Source: Caldilineaceae bacterium SB0661_bin_32 (GTDB taxonomy: Bacteria > Chloroflexota > Anaerolineae > Caldilineales > Caldilineaceae). Taken from it: a stretch of DNA of 64,000 nt. The notes beneath the pieces were generated by a model that was given only the letters and a program-made list of their open reading frames with translations, was not told where the DNA came from and did not search any database. Position numbers and translations under genes: made by a program. The stretch is taken from the NCBI GenBank assembly GCA_009841235.1, contig VXMH01000121.1, positions 1-64,000 of the forward strand, written 5' to 3'. Positions 34,914-43,388 of the stretch are shown piece after piece; position 1 is the first letter of the stretch; every line of letters starts with the position of its first letter.

Positions 34914-35817
34914 CCTCGTAGTAGACCCAGAAGCGGGCTACGCGGAAGTTGATGATCGTCAGGGCGAGGATGATGAGGAACATCATCCAGGCGAGCGCGG
35001 AGGCGTAGCCCATGCGGTAAAATTCGAAGGCCTGCCGATAGAGATAGAGGCCGTAGAAGAGGGTGGCGGTGCCGGGGCCGCCATTGGTCATGATGAAGGC
35101 CTCGACAAATGATTGCATGACGCCGATCGTGGTAACGATGACGTTGTAGAAGATGGCGGGCGAGATCTGTGGCAGGGTTACGTGCCAGAACTTGGCCCAT
35201 TCGCCGCCGCCGTCGAGATCTACGGCCTCGTAGAGATGCTGGGGAACGCCTTGCAGGGCGGCGAGGATGATGAGCATGGCGGCGCCGGCGGTTGCGATGG
35301 CTTTGAGCGCCAGGGAAGGCAGCGCCCAGGCGGTCTCGAAAAGCCAGTTCGGTCCCTCGATCCCGACTAGGCCGAGCGCGGCGTTGATAGGCCCGTTCTT
35401 GGCGAGGATGGTCGTCCATAGCAGCGCGAGGCCGACACCGCCGATCACGCTGGGCATGTAGAAGGAGGTGCGGAAGAAGGGGATGCCCCGCACGCTCTGA
35501 TTGAGCAGGATGGCGACCAGAATGCTGATGGCAGTGCCCGCGGGGACGGTGAGGAGAACATAGGTAAAGGTGACGCGCAGCGCGTCGGCGACCCTTTCGT
35601 CCTCGAAGAGCATGCGCTGGATGTTTTCAAAGCCGATGAACTGCGCCTCGCCTATCAGCTGGTAGCGGGTAAAGCTGAGGACGAAGGAGGCGATGAAGGG
35701 GTAGACCATCAAGAAGCTGAAGCTGACCAGCCAGGGAGAGATGAAGGCCCAGCCGACGATGTGCGGCCTCAGCCTGGCCCAACTGATATTCGGCGCAGCT
35801 GTCCTGGGGGTCTGCAT
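34903..35817 (-). CDS. Sugar ABC importer permease, MalF/UgpA type
   Basis: 304 residues with six helices ('AFISPWLVSFSFLMVYPFIA' opening, a UgpA hallmark). The EAA loop 'VPQHLYEAVDLDGGGEWAKF' contacts the ATPase. It lies 93 bases downstream of the binding protein, with a 12-bp hairpin in between, and overlaps the second permease. Family and context say carbohydrate uptake; the sugar is unknown. Confidence 0.95.
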   Translation of the reverse strand: MQTPRTAAPNISWARLRPHIVGWAFISPWLVSFSFLMVYPFIASFVLSFTRYQLIGEAQFIGFENIQRMLFEDERVADALRVTFTYVLLTVPAGTAISILVAILLNQSVRGIPFFRTSFYMPSVIGGVGLALLWTTILAKNGPINAALGLVGIEGPNWLFETAWALPSLALKAIATAGAAMLIILAALQGVPQHLYEAVDLDGGGEWAKFWHVTLPQISPAIFYNVIVTTIGVMQSFVEAFIMTNGGPGTATLFYGLYLYRQAFEFYRMGYASALAWMMFLIILALTIINFRVARFWVYYEGEE

Positions 35818-35856
35818 CGGCGATCCAGGAGGATAGAGAGTGGTGAATAAAGGGCA

Positions 35857-35894
35857 GTGGATAGCGGCTTGTGAAACGGTGCGCCGCTATCCAC
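35857..35894. other. Intercistronic hairpin between binding protein and permease genes
   Basis: GTGGATAGCGGC (35857-35868) and GCCGCTATCCAC (35883-35894), a perfect 12-bp stem with a 14-base loop. There is no T-run after it on the minus strand. Placed just after the binding-protein stop, it may stabilise that part of the mRNA or weaken read-through, as known between malE and malF. Confidence 0.6.
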
Positions 35895-35910
35895 CGTTGT
35901 GCGGAAGGTA

Positions 35911-37263
35911 TCAGGCGTGTGCGGCCAGGATTTCGTCGGTCTTCTGGTCGACGATGACGACCTGTTCTTCGACGCTTACCTCGCAGCGCAGCACGTCGCC
36001 CCAGAGGATCTTGATCTCGCCGAACCATTCGAGGACGCCGGGGAGCTGCGGCGTGAAGATGAAGTTGTCGAGGGCATCGAGATAGGCCTCGACTGCTTCG
36101 GGACTGCCCCACGTGGCCTGGTAGTCTGCGTCTTCCCAGACGCCGGCGTTGACCGGTTCGGCCGTGCCGGAGAGGGCGATGTTCTTCTGGTTCTCGAAGT
36201 TGGCGAGGTACGTAATGAACTCGAAGGCTTCGGCCGGGTGCTGGCTTTGCGTGGTGACGATGTGGAAGTGCATGGAGCCAAGGCCGGCGCTCTCGCCCGT
36301 GTTGGGCGAGCGGACCCAGGCGACCTGGGTGAGGTCGGCCTCGCTGCGACTTACCCAGTAGCCGGAGCCGCGAGAGGCGATGCCCTGGACGCCGGCAGCC
36401 CAAGGGTAGATGCCCAGAGCCTGGCCCAGGCCCTGATAGTCGTCCACGTTCATCATGCAGCCGTCCTGGCAGATCATGTCGACCGCGAACTGCTGGCCTT
36501 CGATGAACTCAGGCGTGTTCCAGGAGCCCTTCTTGTTCTCGACGTCGATCAGTTGACCGCCATTGGCAACACTCCAGTTCACCAGGCCGTCCTGTTCGAT
36601 ATTGCCGAAGCTGAAGTTGGAGCCGATGATGTCTTCGCCGAGGTCGTTGATGGCGCAGGCGGCCTCGCGGTAGTCGTGCCAGTCCCACCATTTGTCGCCG
36701 TTGTGGTCGTGTTCCCAGGGCATGGGCACGCCGGCCTCTCTGAAGAGGTCCTTATTGATGCCCGTCATGACGATATTGAGCTGGAAGGGGACGGCCTTGA
36801 CCTTGCCCGGCTCGTAACCGACGTGATTGGGGATGCGGATCAGCTCGCTGCCCTCCTTGCCGGGGAAGGGCGTGCCGCTGGCCTCGAAGTAGGGGGTGAG
36901 ATCGGCGGCGATTTCATGGAACGCGCTCAGCTGCAGATCGAAGAACAACATGATGTCGCCCCACTCACCGGCGGCGACGAGAATGGGCATGCGGCGGTCG
37001 AAGTCGGCGACCGGTTCGAAGATGATGCCGATATTGGGGTTCTGTTCGGCCCAATTGTCGAGAAAGCCGTTCATCAGTTCACGGCGCACGCCGGAGCCCC
37101 ACTTGTTGAGGAAGCGCAGGGCGACTCGTTCGGAGGTAGGGCCGGAATCGTCCATTCCGGTTGTCGTTGGCGCGACGGGGGCCACGCATCCGGCCGCGGC
37201 GGCGCCCGCTACGACGCTGCCAGACACTTTGAGAAAATCTCGTCTGCTTGCCTTGCTCGTCAT
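35911..37263 (-). CDS. Sugar ABC importer solute-binding lipoprotein, Tat exported
   Basis: 450 residues. The N-terminus has the twin-arginine motif 'SRRDFLKVSG' and a lipobox ending at Cys 26 ('AAAAGC'), so it is exported folded and lipid-anchored. The rest is a family 1 extracellular binding protein ('LRFLNKWGSGVRRELMNGFL', 'WHDYREAACAINDLG'). A strong GGAGG site lies eight bases before the ATG. It is first in the minus-strand run binding protein, permease, permease, glycosidase-like, SDR. The C-terminus ends in a short Val/Glu-rich stretch after 'EVSVEEQVVIVDQ'. Confidence 0.94.
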   Translation of the reverse strand: MTSKASRRDFLKVSGSVVAGAAAAGCVAPVAPTTTGMDDSGPTSERVALRFLNKWGSGVRRELMNGFLDNWAEQNPNIGIIFEPVADFDRRMPILVAAGEWGDIMLFFDLQLSAFHEIAADLTPYFEASGTPFPGKEGSELIRIPNHVGYEPGKVKAVPFQLNIVMTGINKDLFREAGVPMPWEHDHNGDKWWDWHDYREAACAINDLGEDIIGSNFSFGNIEQDGLVNWSVANGGQLIDVENKKGSWNTPEFIEGQQFAVDMICQDGCMMNVDDYQGLGQALGIYPWAAGVQGIASRGSGYWVSRSEADLTQVAWVRSPNTGESAGLGSMHFHIVTTQSQHPAEAFEFITYLANFENQKNIALSGTAEPVNAGVWEDADYQATWGSPEAVEAYLDALDNFIFTPQLPGVLEWFGEIKILWGDVLRCEVSVEEQVVIVDQKTDEILAAHA

Positions 37264-37443
37264 CGGTCATTCCTCCTTGGGTTGTGCATCGAAAGTACAG
37301 AACTGTGTTACGTTTCTTGAAATCTCTCCTTTCACGTTCTTCGCAGCGGCGGCGGACAGGTCGTTTCAAGAACGAGATTCCAAAGCCAGTGAACCTCTGA
37401 AAATATAGCGCCTGGAAGAATCCTATTATAAAATACAGTTCAT

Positions 37444-37458
37444 GCTGTGTCACACAGC
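37444..37458. promoter_or_regulatory. Candidate operator between the divergent importer and isomerase genes
   Basis: A perfect inverted repeat, GCTGTGT-C-ACACAGC, 43 bases before the isomerase ATG, just downstream of an AT-rich TATTATAAAAT (about 37422-37432) that could be a -10 box for the plus strand. A sugar-responsive repressor could act here on one or both directions. No regulator gene is in the window. Confidence 0.5.
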
Positions 37459-37500
37459 AAAAAAATCCTGATATTTGCCGCCCCCTGGAGTACACCACCC

Positions 37501-38268
37501 ATGCAATTTGGAATCTGTCTACCGATTGCCGACGCGGGCATCGCGCATGCGGCCGGCTTCGATTTCGTCGAGCCGACGGTCCGGTCGCTGTCGCCGCTGG
37601 ACCCGGATTTCGACGCCATCCGCGCGCCGTTCGACAGCGCGCCGCTGCCGACACCGGTCTTCAACGTCTTCGTGCCCTCGGAGGTGCCTGTCACCGGGCC
37701 GAACGTGGAGTGGGAGCGCGTGGAGAGCTATCTGGAGGCCGCCATCGGCCGCGTGGCCGCGGTGGGCGGCGAGAAGATCGTCTTCGGCAGCGGCGGCGCC
37801 CGCAATGTGCCGGATGGATTCGACAAGGAGGAGGCGTTCATGCAGCTGGTGCGCTTCCTGCGGCTGGCCGGAAACGTAGCCGTGCGCAACCGCGTGACCA
37901 TCGTCATCGAGCCGCTGAATTCGCGCGATTCAAACATCATCACCAGCGTCGCCGAAGGTATGGAGCTGGCGCGGGAGACCGCTCATCTGCGCGTCCGCCT
38001 GCTGGCCGATCTCTACCACATGATGGAGGACGACGAGCCGCTGGAAAACATCACCACCTGCGCCGCATGGATCGAGCACGTGCATGTCGCGGACACGCAT
38101 CGCGTTGCGCCCGGCGAAGGCAGTTACCCGTATGAGGAGTTTTTCCGCCGTCTGCACAAGGGCGGCTACAGCGGACGCATTTCGATCGAGTGCCGTTGGG
38201 ATGACCTTGCCGCCCAGGCAGGCCCCGCCGGAGAATACCTGCGCCGCATGTGGGAAGAGACGAAATGA
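37501..38268 (+). CDS. Sugar phosphate isomerase/epimerase (xylose isomerase-like TIM barrel), paralog 1
   Basis: 255 residues. A TIM barrel with family metal ligands in 'TIVIEPLNSRDSN' (Glu), 'LLADLYHMMEDDE' (Asp, His), 'HVHVADTHR' and 'ISIECRWDD' (Glu). These proteins interconvert keto and aldo sugars or dehydrate inosose-type compounds. The stop overlaps the Gfo/Idh start (ATGA), so the two act together, as in inositol or keto-sugar pathways. It is the first of five such paralogs in 11.5 kb. Confidence 0.9.
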   Translation: MQFGICLPIADAGIAHAAGFDFVEPTVRSLSPLDPDFDAIRAPFDSAPLPTPVFNVFVPSEVPVTGPNVEWERVESYLEAAIGRVAAVGGEKIVFGSGGARNVPDGFDKEEAFMQLVRFLRLAGNVAVRNRVTIVIEPLNSRDSNIITSVAEGMELARETAHLRVRLLADLYHMMEDDEPLENITTCAAWIEHVHVADTHRVAPGEGSYPYEEFFRRLHKGGYSGRISIECRWDDLAAQAGPAGEYLRRMWEETK

Positions 38269-39290
38269 CACAAAACGAACTTGGTTTTGCCATCCTCGGC
38301 GCGGGGATGGTGGCGGAGTACCACCTGAATGCGATCCGGGAGTGCGCCGGCCTGGGCGCGCGCCTGGTGGGCGTCGGCCACTACAACCCGGCCCGCTACG
38401 GGGAAATTTCACAGCGTTTCGCCGCGCCGGCCCGCGCCTACGACGATGTGCTGGCGGACCCGGCGGTCGATGCCGTCTGCATCTGCACGCCCAGCGGCCA
38501 GCATGCACAGGAGACGATCGCGGCGGCCTCAAACGGCAAGCATGTGCTGGTGGAGAAGCCGATGGCGCTCTCGCTGGCCGACGCCGACGCCATGATCGCG
38601 GCCTGCCGCGAGAACGGCGTCCAGCTGGGCGTCTGTCTGCAGCGCCGGGCGGAGCCGCTTTTCCGCCGCGTCCACGACGCCATCCACGGCGGCGACCTGG
38701 GCGAAATCACGCTCGGCGTGGTGACGATGCCCTATTACCGCGATGAGCCCTACTACGCCCAGGCGGATTGGCGGGGCACGTGGGAGATGGACGGCGGCGG
38801 CGTGCTGATGAACCAGGGCATTCACATTATCGATCTGCTGCTCTGGTTCCTGGGCGACCCGGTTGACGTGCATGCGTTCGCCGATTCGCGGCATCGCTCG
38901 GTCGAGATCGAAGACACGGCCGGCGCGGTGCTGCGCTTTGGCAACGGCGCGGTGGCGACGATCACCGCCACCGTGGCGACAGAACCCGGATTCCCGCACC
39001 GGCTGGAGGTCTACGGGACCAACGGCGGCATCCAGATCGAGGGGGAGTCTGTCCTGCGCTGGGGACTGGCCGACGCGGCCAGGGAGACGGTCGAGCCCTG
39101 GCCGGTCGCCACCGAGCAGGTGGACCCGGGCATGGCCGGCGACCCGCGCGGCATCTCGACCAGCGGCCACATCGCCATTCTCAAGGATTTCATCGCCGGC
39201 ATCCGCCGCGGCGAGGACCCGGTCATCGACGGGACTGAGGGCAGGCGCAGCTTGGCGACGATCCTGGCGGTGTATGAAAGCAGCTTTTGA
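38265..39290 (+). CDS. Gfo/Idh/MocA-family oxidoreductase
   Basis: 341 residues from the ATG overlapping the isomerase stop. Rossmann motif 'AILGAGMVAEYHLNAI', the family Lys in 'HVLVEKPMAL', substrate domain with 'GGGVLMNQGIHIIDLLLWFL' and 'GHIAILKDFI'. It oxidises or reduces a sugar or cyclitol. The tight coupling to a TIM-barrel isomerase suggests successive steps on one substrate. Confidence 0.93.
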   Translation: MTQNELGFAILGAGMVAEYHLNAIRECAGLGARLVGVGHYNPARYGEISQRFAAPARAYDDVLADPAVDAVCICTPSGQHAQETIAAASNGKHVLVEKPMALSLADADAMIAACRENGVQLGVCLQRRAEPLFRRVHDAIHGGDLGEITLGVVTMPYYRDEPYYAQADWRGTWEMDGGGVLMNQGIHIIDLLLWFLGDPVDVHAFADSRHRSVEIEDTAGAVLRFGNGAVATITATVATEPGFPHRLEVYGTNGGIQIEGESVLRWGLADAARETVEPWPVATEQVDPGMAGDPRGISTSGHIAILKDFIAGIRRGEDPVIDGTEGRRSLATILAVYESSF

Positions 39291-39411
39291 TTTCTATCGC
39301 CTTATGCTAATCGCCGCGCGCTTGTGGCGCATGAAAATTTTCTCATCAAGGACTTTTTTTCATGCACTTTCCGGCAAAAGGCCCACTCAGTCATTTTGAG
39401 AAGAGGAAAAT

Positions 39412-40407
39412 ATGAGCAGAAAAAATGTGCGCTGGTGCGATGACGAAACACTGGCAAAAGATGTCAATGGAAAGGTGTATGTCGTAACAGGAGCTAACTC
39501 CGGAGTAGGGCTTGAAACCACTCGACAGTTGGTAAAACAAGGCGGGCACGTAGTAATGGCATGTCGCAGGGTAGAAGCAGGTGAAGAAGAGGCAAGGTCG
39601 TTTGCTGGATTAAAGGGAAGTTATGAAGTGATGAAAATGGACCTGACCCACCTGCAATCGGTACGCGACTTCGCTAATGCGTTTCTTAAGAGGCACGATC
39701 GTCTTGATGGACTGATGTGTAACGCAGGTTTGGTGGTGATGGGAAATAAAGCGCGCTATACACAAGATGGGCTCGAGGAGACGATTGCCGTGAGCTTCTT
39801 CGGACATTTTCTTCTCACGGAGTTACTTCTTGATGTGCTCAGGAAAAGCTCGCCTTCTCGAATAGGGATGGTCTCTTCGGTTGTGCATGCGGGTAGTCCC
39901 GCTAACCGTCCGAAAGTTCACATTGATGATCTCAATTACAAGAACAGGAAATATAACGCTTTCGCAGCTTACGCTGAAGCTAAGGTAGCCTCAGTGCTCT
40001 ACGCGATGGAACTCGGTGAGCGCCTGAAAGGAACAGGTGTAACCACTGCTTCAATTCACCCCGGTTGGGCGCGATCGAACTTCGGTGGTAATGGCCTGCT
40101 TATGAAGGCGCTGCGAGTACTTACCTTTCCATTTAGACCATTTCTAACCGACAGCAATGAAGAATCAGCGCAAACATCGCTGCACGTCCTGCTTTCTGAC
40201 GATGCGCCAGATCACTCCGGCGCCTACTTCAGCCAAAGCAGTGTACTCTATCGAGACAAAAACTGTCGCGACGGAGGATGGCCAATGGAATCGCCGAATC
40301 CGAATGCAAAAGATATGGAAACGGCCAGAAAGTTGACGTCCATGAGCTGTGAAGTCATTGGGTTGAAACAGACACAAAACGAAATTCGGAGAGACATAGC
40401 AATATGA
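39412..40407 (+). CDS. SDR, retinol dehydrogenase-like, of foreign composition
   Basis: 331 residues. 'VVTGANSGVG' cofactor motif, 'CNAGLVVM' for NNAG, Ser in 'GMVSSVVHAG', Tyr/Lys in 'AYAEAKVA'. It looks like WW-oxidoreductase or retinol dehydrogenase-type SDRs with long C-terminal extensions. AT-richer than both neighbours, so probably acquired, yet its stop overlaps the next isomerase start (ATGA). It follows a 120-base gap with an AT-rich stretch. Substrate unknown; a lipid-like alcohol or a sugar are both possible. Confidence 0.9.
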   Translation: MSRKNVRWCDDETLAKDVNGKVYVVTGANSGVGLETTRQLVKQGGHVVMACRRVEAGEEEARSFAGLKGSYEVMKMDLTHLQSVRDFANAFLKRHDRLDGLMCNAGLVVMGNKARYTQDGLEETIAVSFFGHFLLTELLLDVLRKSSPSRIGMVSSVVHAGSPANRPKVHIDDLNYKNRKYNAFAAYAEAKVASVLYAMELGERLKGTGVTTASIHPGWARSNFGGNGLLMKALRVLTFPFRPFLTDSNEESAQTSLHVLLSDDAPDHSGAYFSQSSVLYRDKNCRDGGWPMESPNPNAKDMETARKLTSMSCEVIGLKQTQNEIRRDIAI

Positions 40408-41246
40408 CAACTGCATCCTTTACTATCAGCGCTTTTGGCGACGAGATCGCGGACGATCTTGAATCACAGCTGCAGACGCTCAACAACCTGAAGATCTCCT
40501 GCCTGGAGCTGCGGGCGGCATGGGGTCAGAACGTGCTCCACATGTCCGATGAGCGGGTCGCGAAGGTGCGGGCGCTGTGCGACGACCACGGCGTGACCAT
40601 CAGCGCGATCGGCAGCCCGGTCGGCAAAAGCCCCATCGAGGAGCCGGTCGAGACGGAGGTGCAGAACCTGCGCCGCCTGGCTGAGATCGCCCGCCAGCTG
40701 GGCACCGGCAACATTCGCATCTTCTCCTTCCACCCGCCCGAAGACAGCGACGATTACGACAGCTACGTGGACACCGCCATCGACCGGCTGCGCCGCCTGA
40801 CGGAGGTCGCTGCGGAAGAGGGCGTCACCCTGCTGCTGGAAAACGAGAAGGGCATCGTCGGCGACACGCTCGACCGCTGCGTCAAGCTGATCGACGCCAT
40901 CGACAGCCCCCATCTGGTCTTCCTCTGGGACCCGGCCAACTTCGTGCAGGTGGGCGAGGAGCGGATCACCGAGCGCGGTTGGCCTCGGATCGGCGGCCGG
41001 GTGGGCTATGTGCATATCAAGGACTGCAAGCTGGAGGGAGGCGTCAAGGCCGCCGGTGAAGGCGACGGCCAGATCCCCGAGCTGCTGGACCGGCTCATCA
41101 GCAGCGGGTACCAGGGGATGCTGGCGCTGGAGCCGCACCTGGCCATCGCCGCGCACAGCAGCGGTTTCAGCGGTCCGGACGGCATGGCGTACGCGGTGGA
41201 GTCGCTGCGGAAGGTGATGGATGCCGCTGGGGCTGTGGAGAGCTGA
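40404..41246 (+). CDS. Sugar phosphate isomerase/epimerase, paralog 2
   Basis: 280 residues. 'FTISAFGDEIADDLESQL' is the common opening of one subfamily. Metal ligands appear in 'LLLENEKGIVGD' (Glu), 'FLWDPANFVQ' (Asp), 'VHIKDCKLEGG' (His) and 'LALEPHL' (Glu). TIM-barrel isomerase or epimerase. It is coupled to the preceding SDR and followed 90 bases later by the GH88-like gene. Confidence 0.92.
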   Translation: MTTASFTISAFGDEIADDLESQLQTLNNLKISCLELRAAWGQNVLHMSDERVAKVRALCDDHGVTISAIGSPVGKSPIEEPVETEVQNLRRLAEIARQLGTGNIRIFSFHPPEDSDDYDSYVDTAIDRLRRLTEVAAEEGVTLLLENEKGIVGDTLDRCVKLIDAIDSPHLVFLWDPANFVQVGEERITERGWPRIGGRVGYVHIKDCKLEGGVKAAGEGDGQIPELLDRLISSGYQGMLALEPHLAIAAHSSGFSGPDGMAYAVESLRKVMDAAGAVES

Positions 41247-41336
41247 GATTGAACTGAGCACGTAATTGACGGTGTTATGGAAAACCTGTCCGCCGGAATG
41301 GAATCAGGATAAACGAGCTTGGGAGACCCAAACCCG

Positions 41337-42443
41337 ATGATTGACCTAGATAATCTGCAATCCAAATGTGAAAGGACCGTCGATTTCGCGGCCGGGCAGC
41401 TGCGCAACCTGGTGGAGGCGCACCCGGACCATTTCCCGATGTACACGCAGAACGGGAAGTGGATGCACAGCGGCGAGGCTTGGACGAACTGGTGTGAAGG
41501 CTTCCTGGGCGGACAGCTGTGGCTGGTCTACCAGGCCACCGGCGACGAGTACTTTCGCGAGAAGGCCGAGCACTATTCCCGCCTGCTGGAGCACCGCAAG
41601 ACCGACCGCAACGTCCACGATCTCGGCTTCCTGTTCTTCTCCACCTGGAAGCGCTGGTACGACATTACCGGCGAGGAGGACAAGAACGCGGTCGTTATCG
41701 AGGCCGGCCAGACGCTCGCCAAGCGTTTCAAGGAGAAGGGCGAATATCTGCGCTCCTTTGTCTCCGACGAGAGCCTCTTCATCGACATCATGATGAACGT
41801 GCCGATCATCTTCTACGCGGCGCAGGAGACCGATGACGAAGAGCTGTGGGAGACCGCCTACCGCCACTGCCTGACCACGCGCCGCTACCTGGTGCGGGGC
41901 GACGGCAGCACCTCGCACGAGGGCATTTTCGACCTGGAGACGGGCGAATTCCTGCGCCAGACCACCCACCAGGGCTGGCGCGACGACTCCTCCTGGGCGC
42001 GGGGGCTTGGCTGGTCGCTCTACGGCTTCGGCACAGTGTACGGGCTGACGGGGGACGCCCGCTTCCTCAAGACCAGCCAGGACAACGCCTGGTTCTACAT
42101 GGAAAACACGCCGGACCACGGTGTGCCGCCCAACGACTGGATGGAGGCCGAGCCGCAGAACCCGCACGAGAGCTCGGCCGCGGCCATCGCCGCCAGCGGG
42201 CTGATCCAGCTTTCCCAGCTGGTCGGCGACCCGACGCTGGGCAAGCAGTATAACGACTACGCGCTCCGGATCGTCGATACGCTGACCGAGCCGGAGTTCG
42301 TCGCCTTCGACGATGAAGGCTGGGAAGGGGTGCTCAAGCAGGGCATGTACCACGAACGGCTGGGGCTGGGCGTAAACGAGAGCGTGATGTGGGGGGACTA
42401 CTTTTTCCTGGAGGCGGTTTGTAAGGTGCTGGGGGTGGAGTAG
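41337..42443 (+). CDS. GH88-type unsaturated uronyl hydrolase
   Basis: 368 residues from the ATG after GGGAG; an upstream TTG adds six residues. The (alpha/alpha)6 barrel pattern is clear: 'WTNWCEGFLGGQLWL', 'DLGFLFFSTW', 'THQGWRDDSSWARGLGW' and 'ESSAAAIAASGL'. The two conserved Asp residues of GH88 would be in 'HDLGFLF' and 'WRDDSSWARG'. It removes 4,5-unsaturated uronic acid left by polysaccharide lyases. That implies growth on alginate-, pectin- or glycosaminoglycan-like material, though no lyase is in the window. Cytoplasmic. Confidence 0.9.
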   Translation: MIDLDNLQSKCERTVDFAAGQLRNLVEAHPDHFPMYTQNGKWMHSGEAWTNWCEGFLGGQLWLVYQATGDEYFREKAEHYSRLLEHRKTDRNVHDLGFLFFSTWKRWYDITGEEDKNAVVIEAGQTLAKRFKEKGEYLRSFVSDESLFIDIMMNVPIIFYAAQETDDEELWETAYRHCLTTRRYLVRGDGSTSHEGIFDLETGEFLRQTTHQGWRDDSSWARGLGWSLYGFGTVYGLTGDARFLKTSQDNAWFYMENTPDHGVPPNDWMEAEPQNPHESSAAAIAASGLIQLSQLVGDPTLGKQYNDYALRIVDTLTEPEFVAFDDEGWEGVLKQGMYHERLGLGVNESVMWGDYFFLEAVCKVLGVE

Positions 42444-42548
42444 GGGTAGTTTCTAAGTTCTTAGTCGTTAGTCTTTGGCATTCAGTAACGGCATTGGTGG
42501 GCGGCTGCTCGTTATGGGTTGATCCCTGTGGAGTGGAAGGGTGGTGTG

Positions 42549-43322
42549 ATGGGCAAAGTGGCATTGGTGACCGGTGCGGGCCGCGGGATTGGACGCGGCA
42601 TTGCGCTGGCGCTGGCGGAGAGAGAGTGGTCGCTGGTTATCAACTATCGCGGCAACGCGGCGACGGCCAGCGAGACCGCCGGCATGGTCCGGGAGGCCGG
42701 TGGCGGCGCGCTGGTGGTGCAGGCCGATATCGGCTCCGCGGCGGACCGGTCGCGGCTGGTGCAGGCGGCGCTGGAACAGTTCGGCCGTATCGATCTGCTG
42801 GTGAATAACGCCGGCATGGGCCCGCGTACGCGTATGGACATCCTCGAGACGACCGAAGAGTCCTACGACGAGGTGATGAACGTCAACCTGAAGGGGCCGT
42901 TCTTCCTCAGCCAGCTGGTGGCGCGGACGATGCTGGAACAGCTGGAAGCCGGGCCGGCCGGGGCCGCACCGCAGATCATCAATATCGGCTCGATCAGCGC
43001 CTACACCAGCAGCCCGGCGCGCGGCGAATACTGCATCTCCAAGGCCGGCGTCGGCATGATGACGCTCCTGTTCGCCGACCGGCTGGCGGAGAGCGGCATC
43101 AACGTCGTCGAGGTGCGCCCCGGCATCGTCGAGACCGACATGACGAGCACGGTGAAGGAGAAGTACGACAAGCTGATCGGCGACGGCCTGACCCCGATAC
43201 GCCGCTGGGGGCAGCCGGAGGACGTGGGCAAAGCGGTCGCGGCGCTGGCGGAGGGGCTGTTTCCTTTCTCGACCGGCGCGGTACTGGACGTCGACGGCGG
43301 CTTCCATATGCACCGCTTGTGA
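42549..43322 (+). CDS. Short-chain dehydrogenase/reductase (SDR)
   Basis: 257 residues from the ATG of 'MGKVALVTGAGRGIGRG'; the upstream 10 codons lack a site. 'NNAGMG', Ser in 'INIGSISAYT', Tyr/Lys in 'YCISKAGV' and the C-terminal 'FSTGAVLDVDGGFHM' are all classical. It acts on a keto sugar or hydroxy acid with NAD(P). It sits between GH88 and an isomerase paralog, so it likely handles the released uronate or a derivative, as KduD does for ketouronates. Confidence 0.93.
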   Translation: MGKVALVTGAGRGIGRGIALALAEREWSLVINYRGNAATASETAGMVREAGGGALVVQADIGSAADRSRLVQAALEQFGRIDLLVNNAGMGPRTRMDILETTEESYDEVMNVNLKGPFFLSQLVARTMLEQLEAGPAGAAPQIINIGSISAYTSSPARGEYCISKAGVGMMTLLFADRLAESGINVVEVRPGIVETDMTSTVKEKYDKLIGDGLTPIRRWGQPEDVGKAVAALAEGLFPFSTGAVLDVDGGFHMHRL

Positions 43323-43388
43323 GACGCACCGGTTGTAAGCACAGGGTGTGAGATGACAATGGCCCGCAGACAGGGGAGACCATAACGT

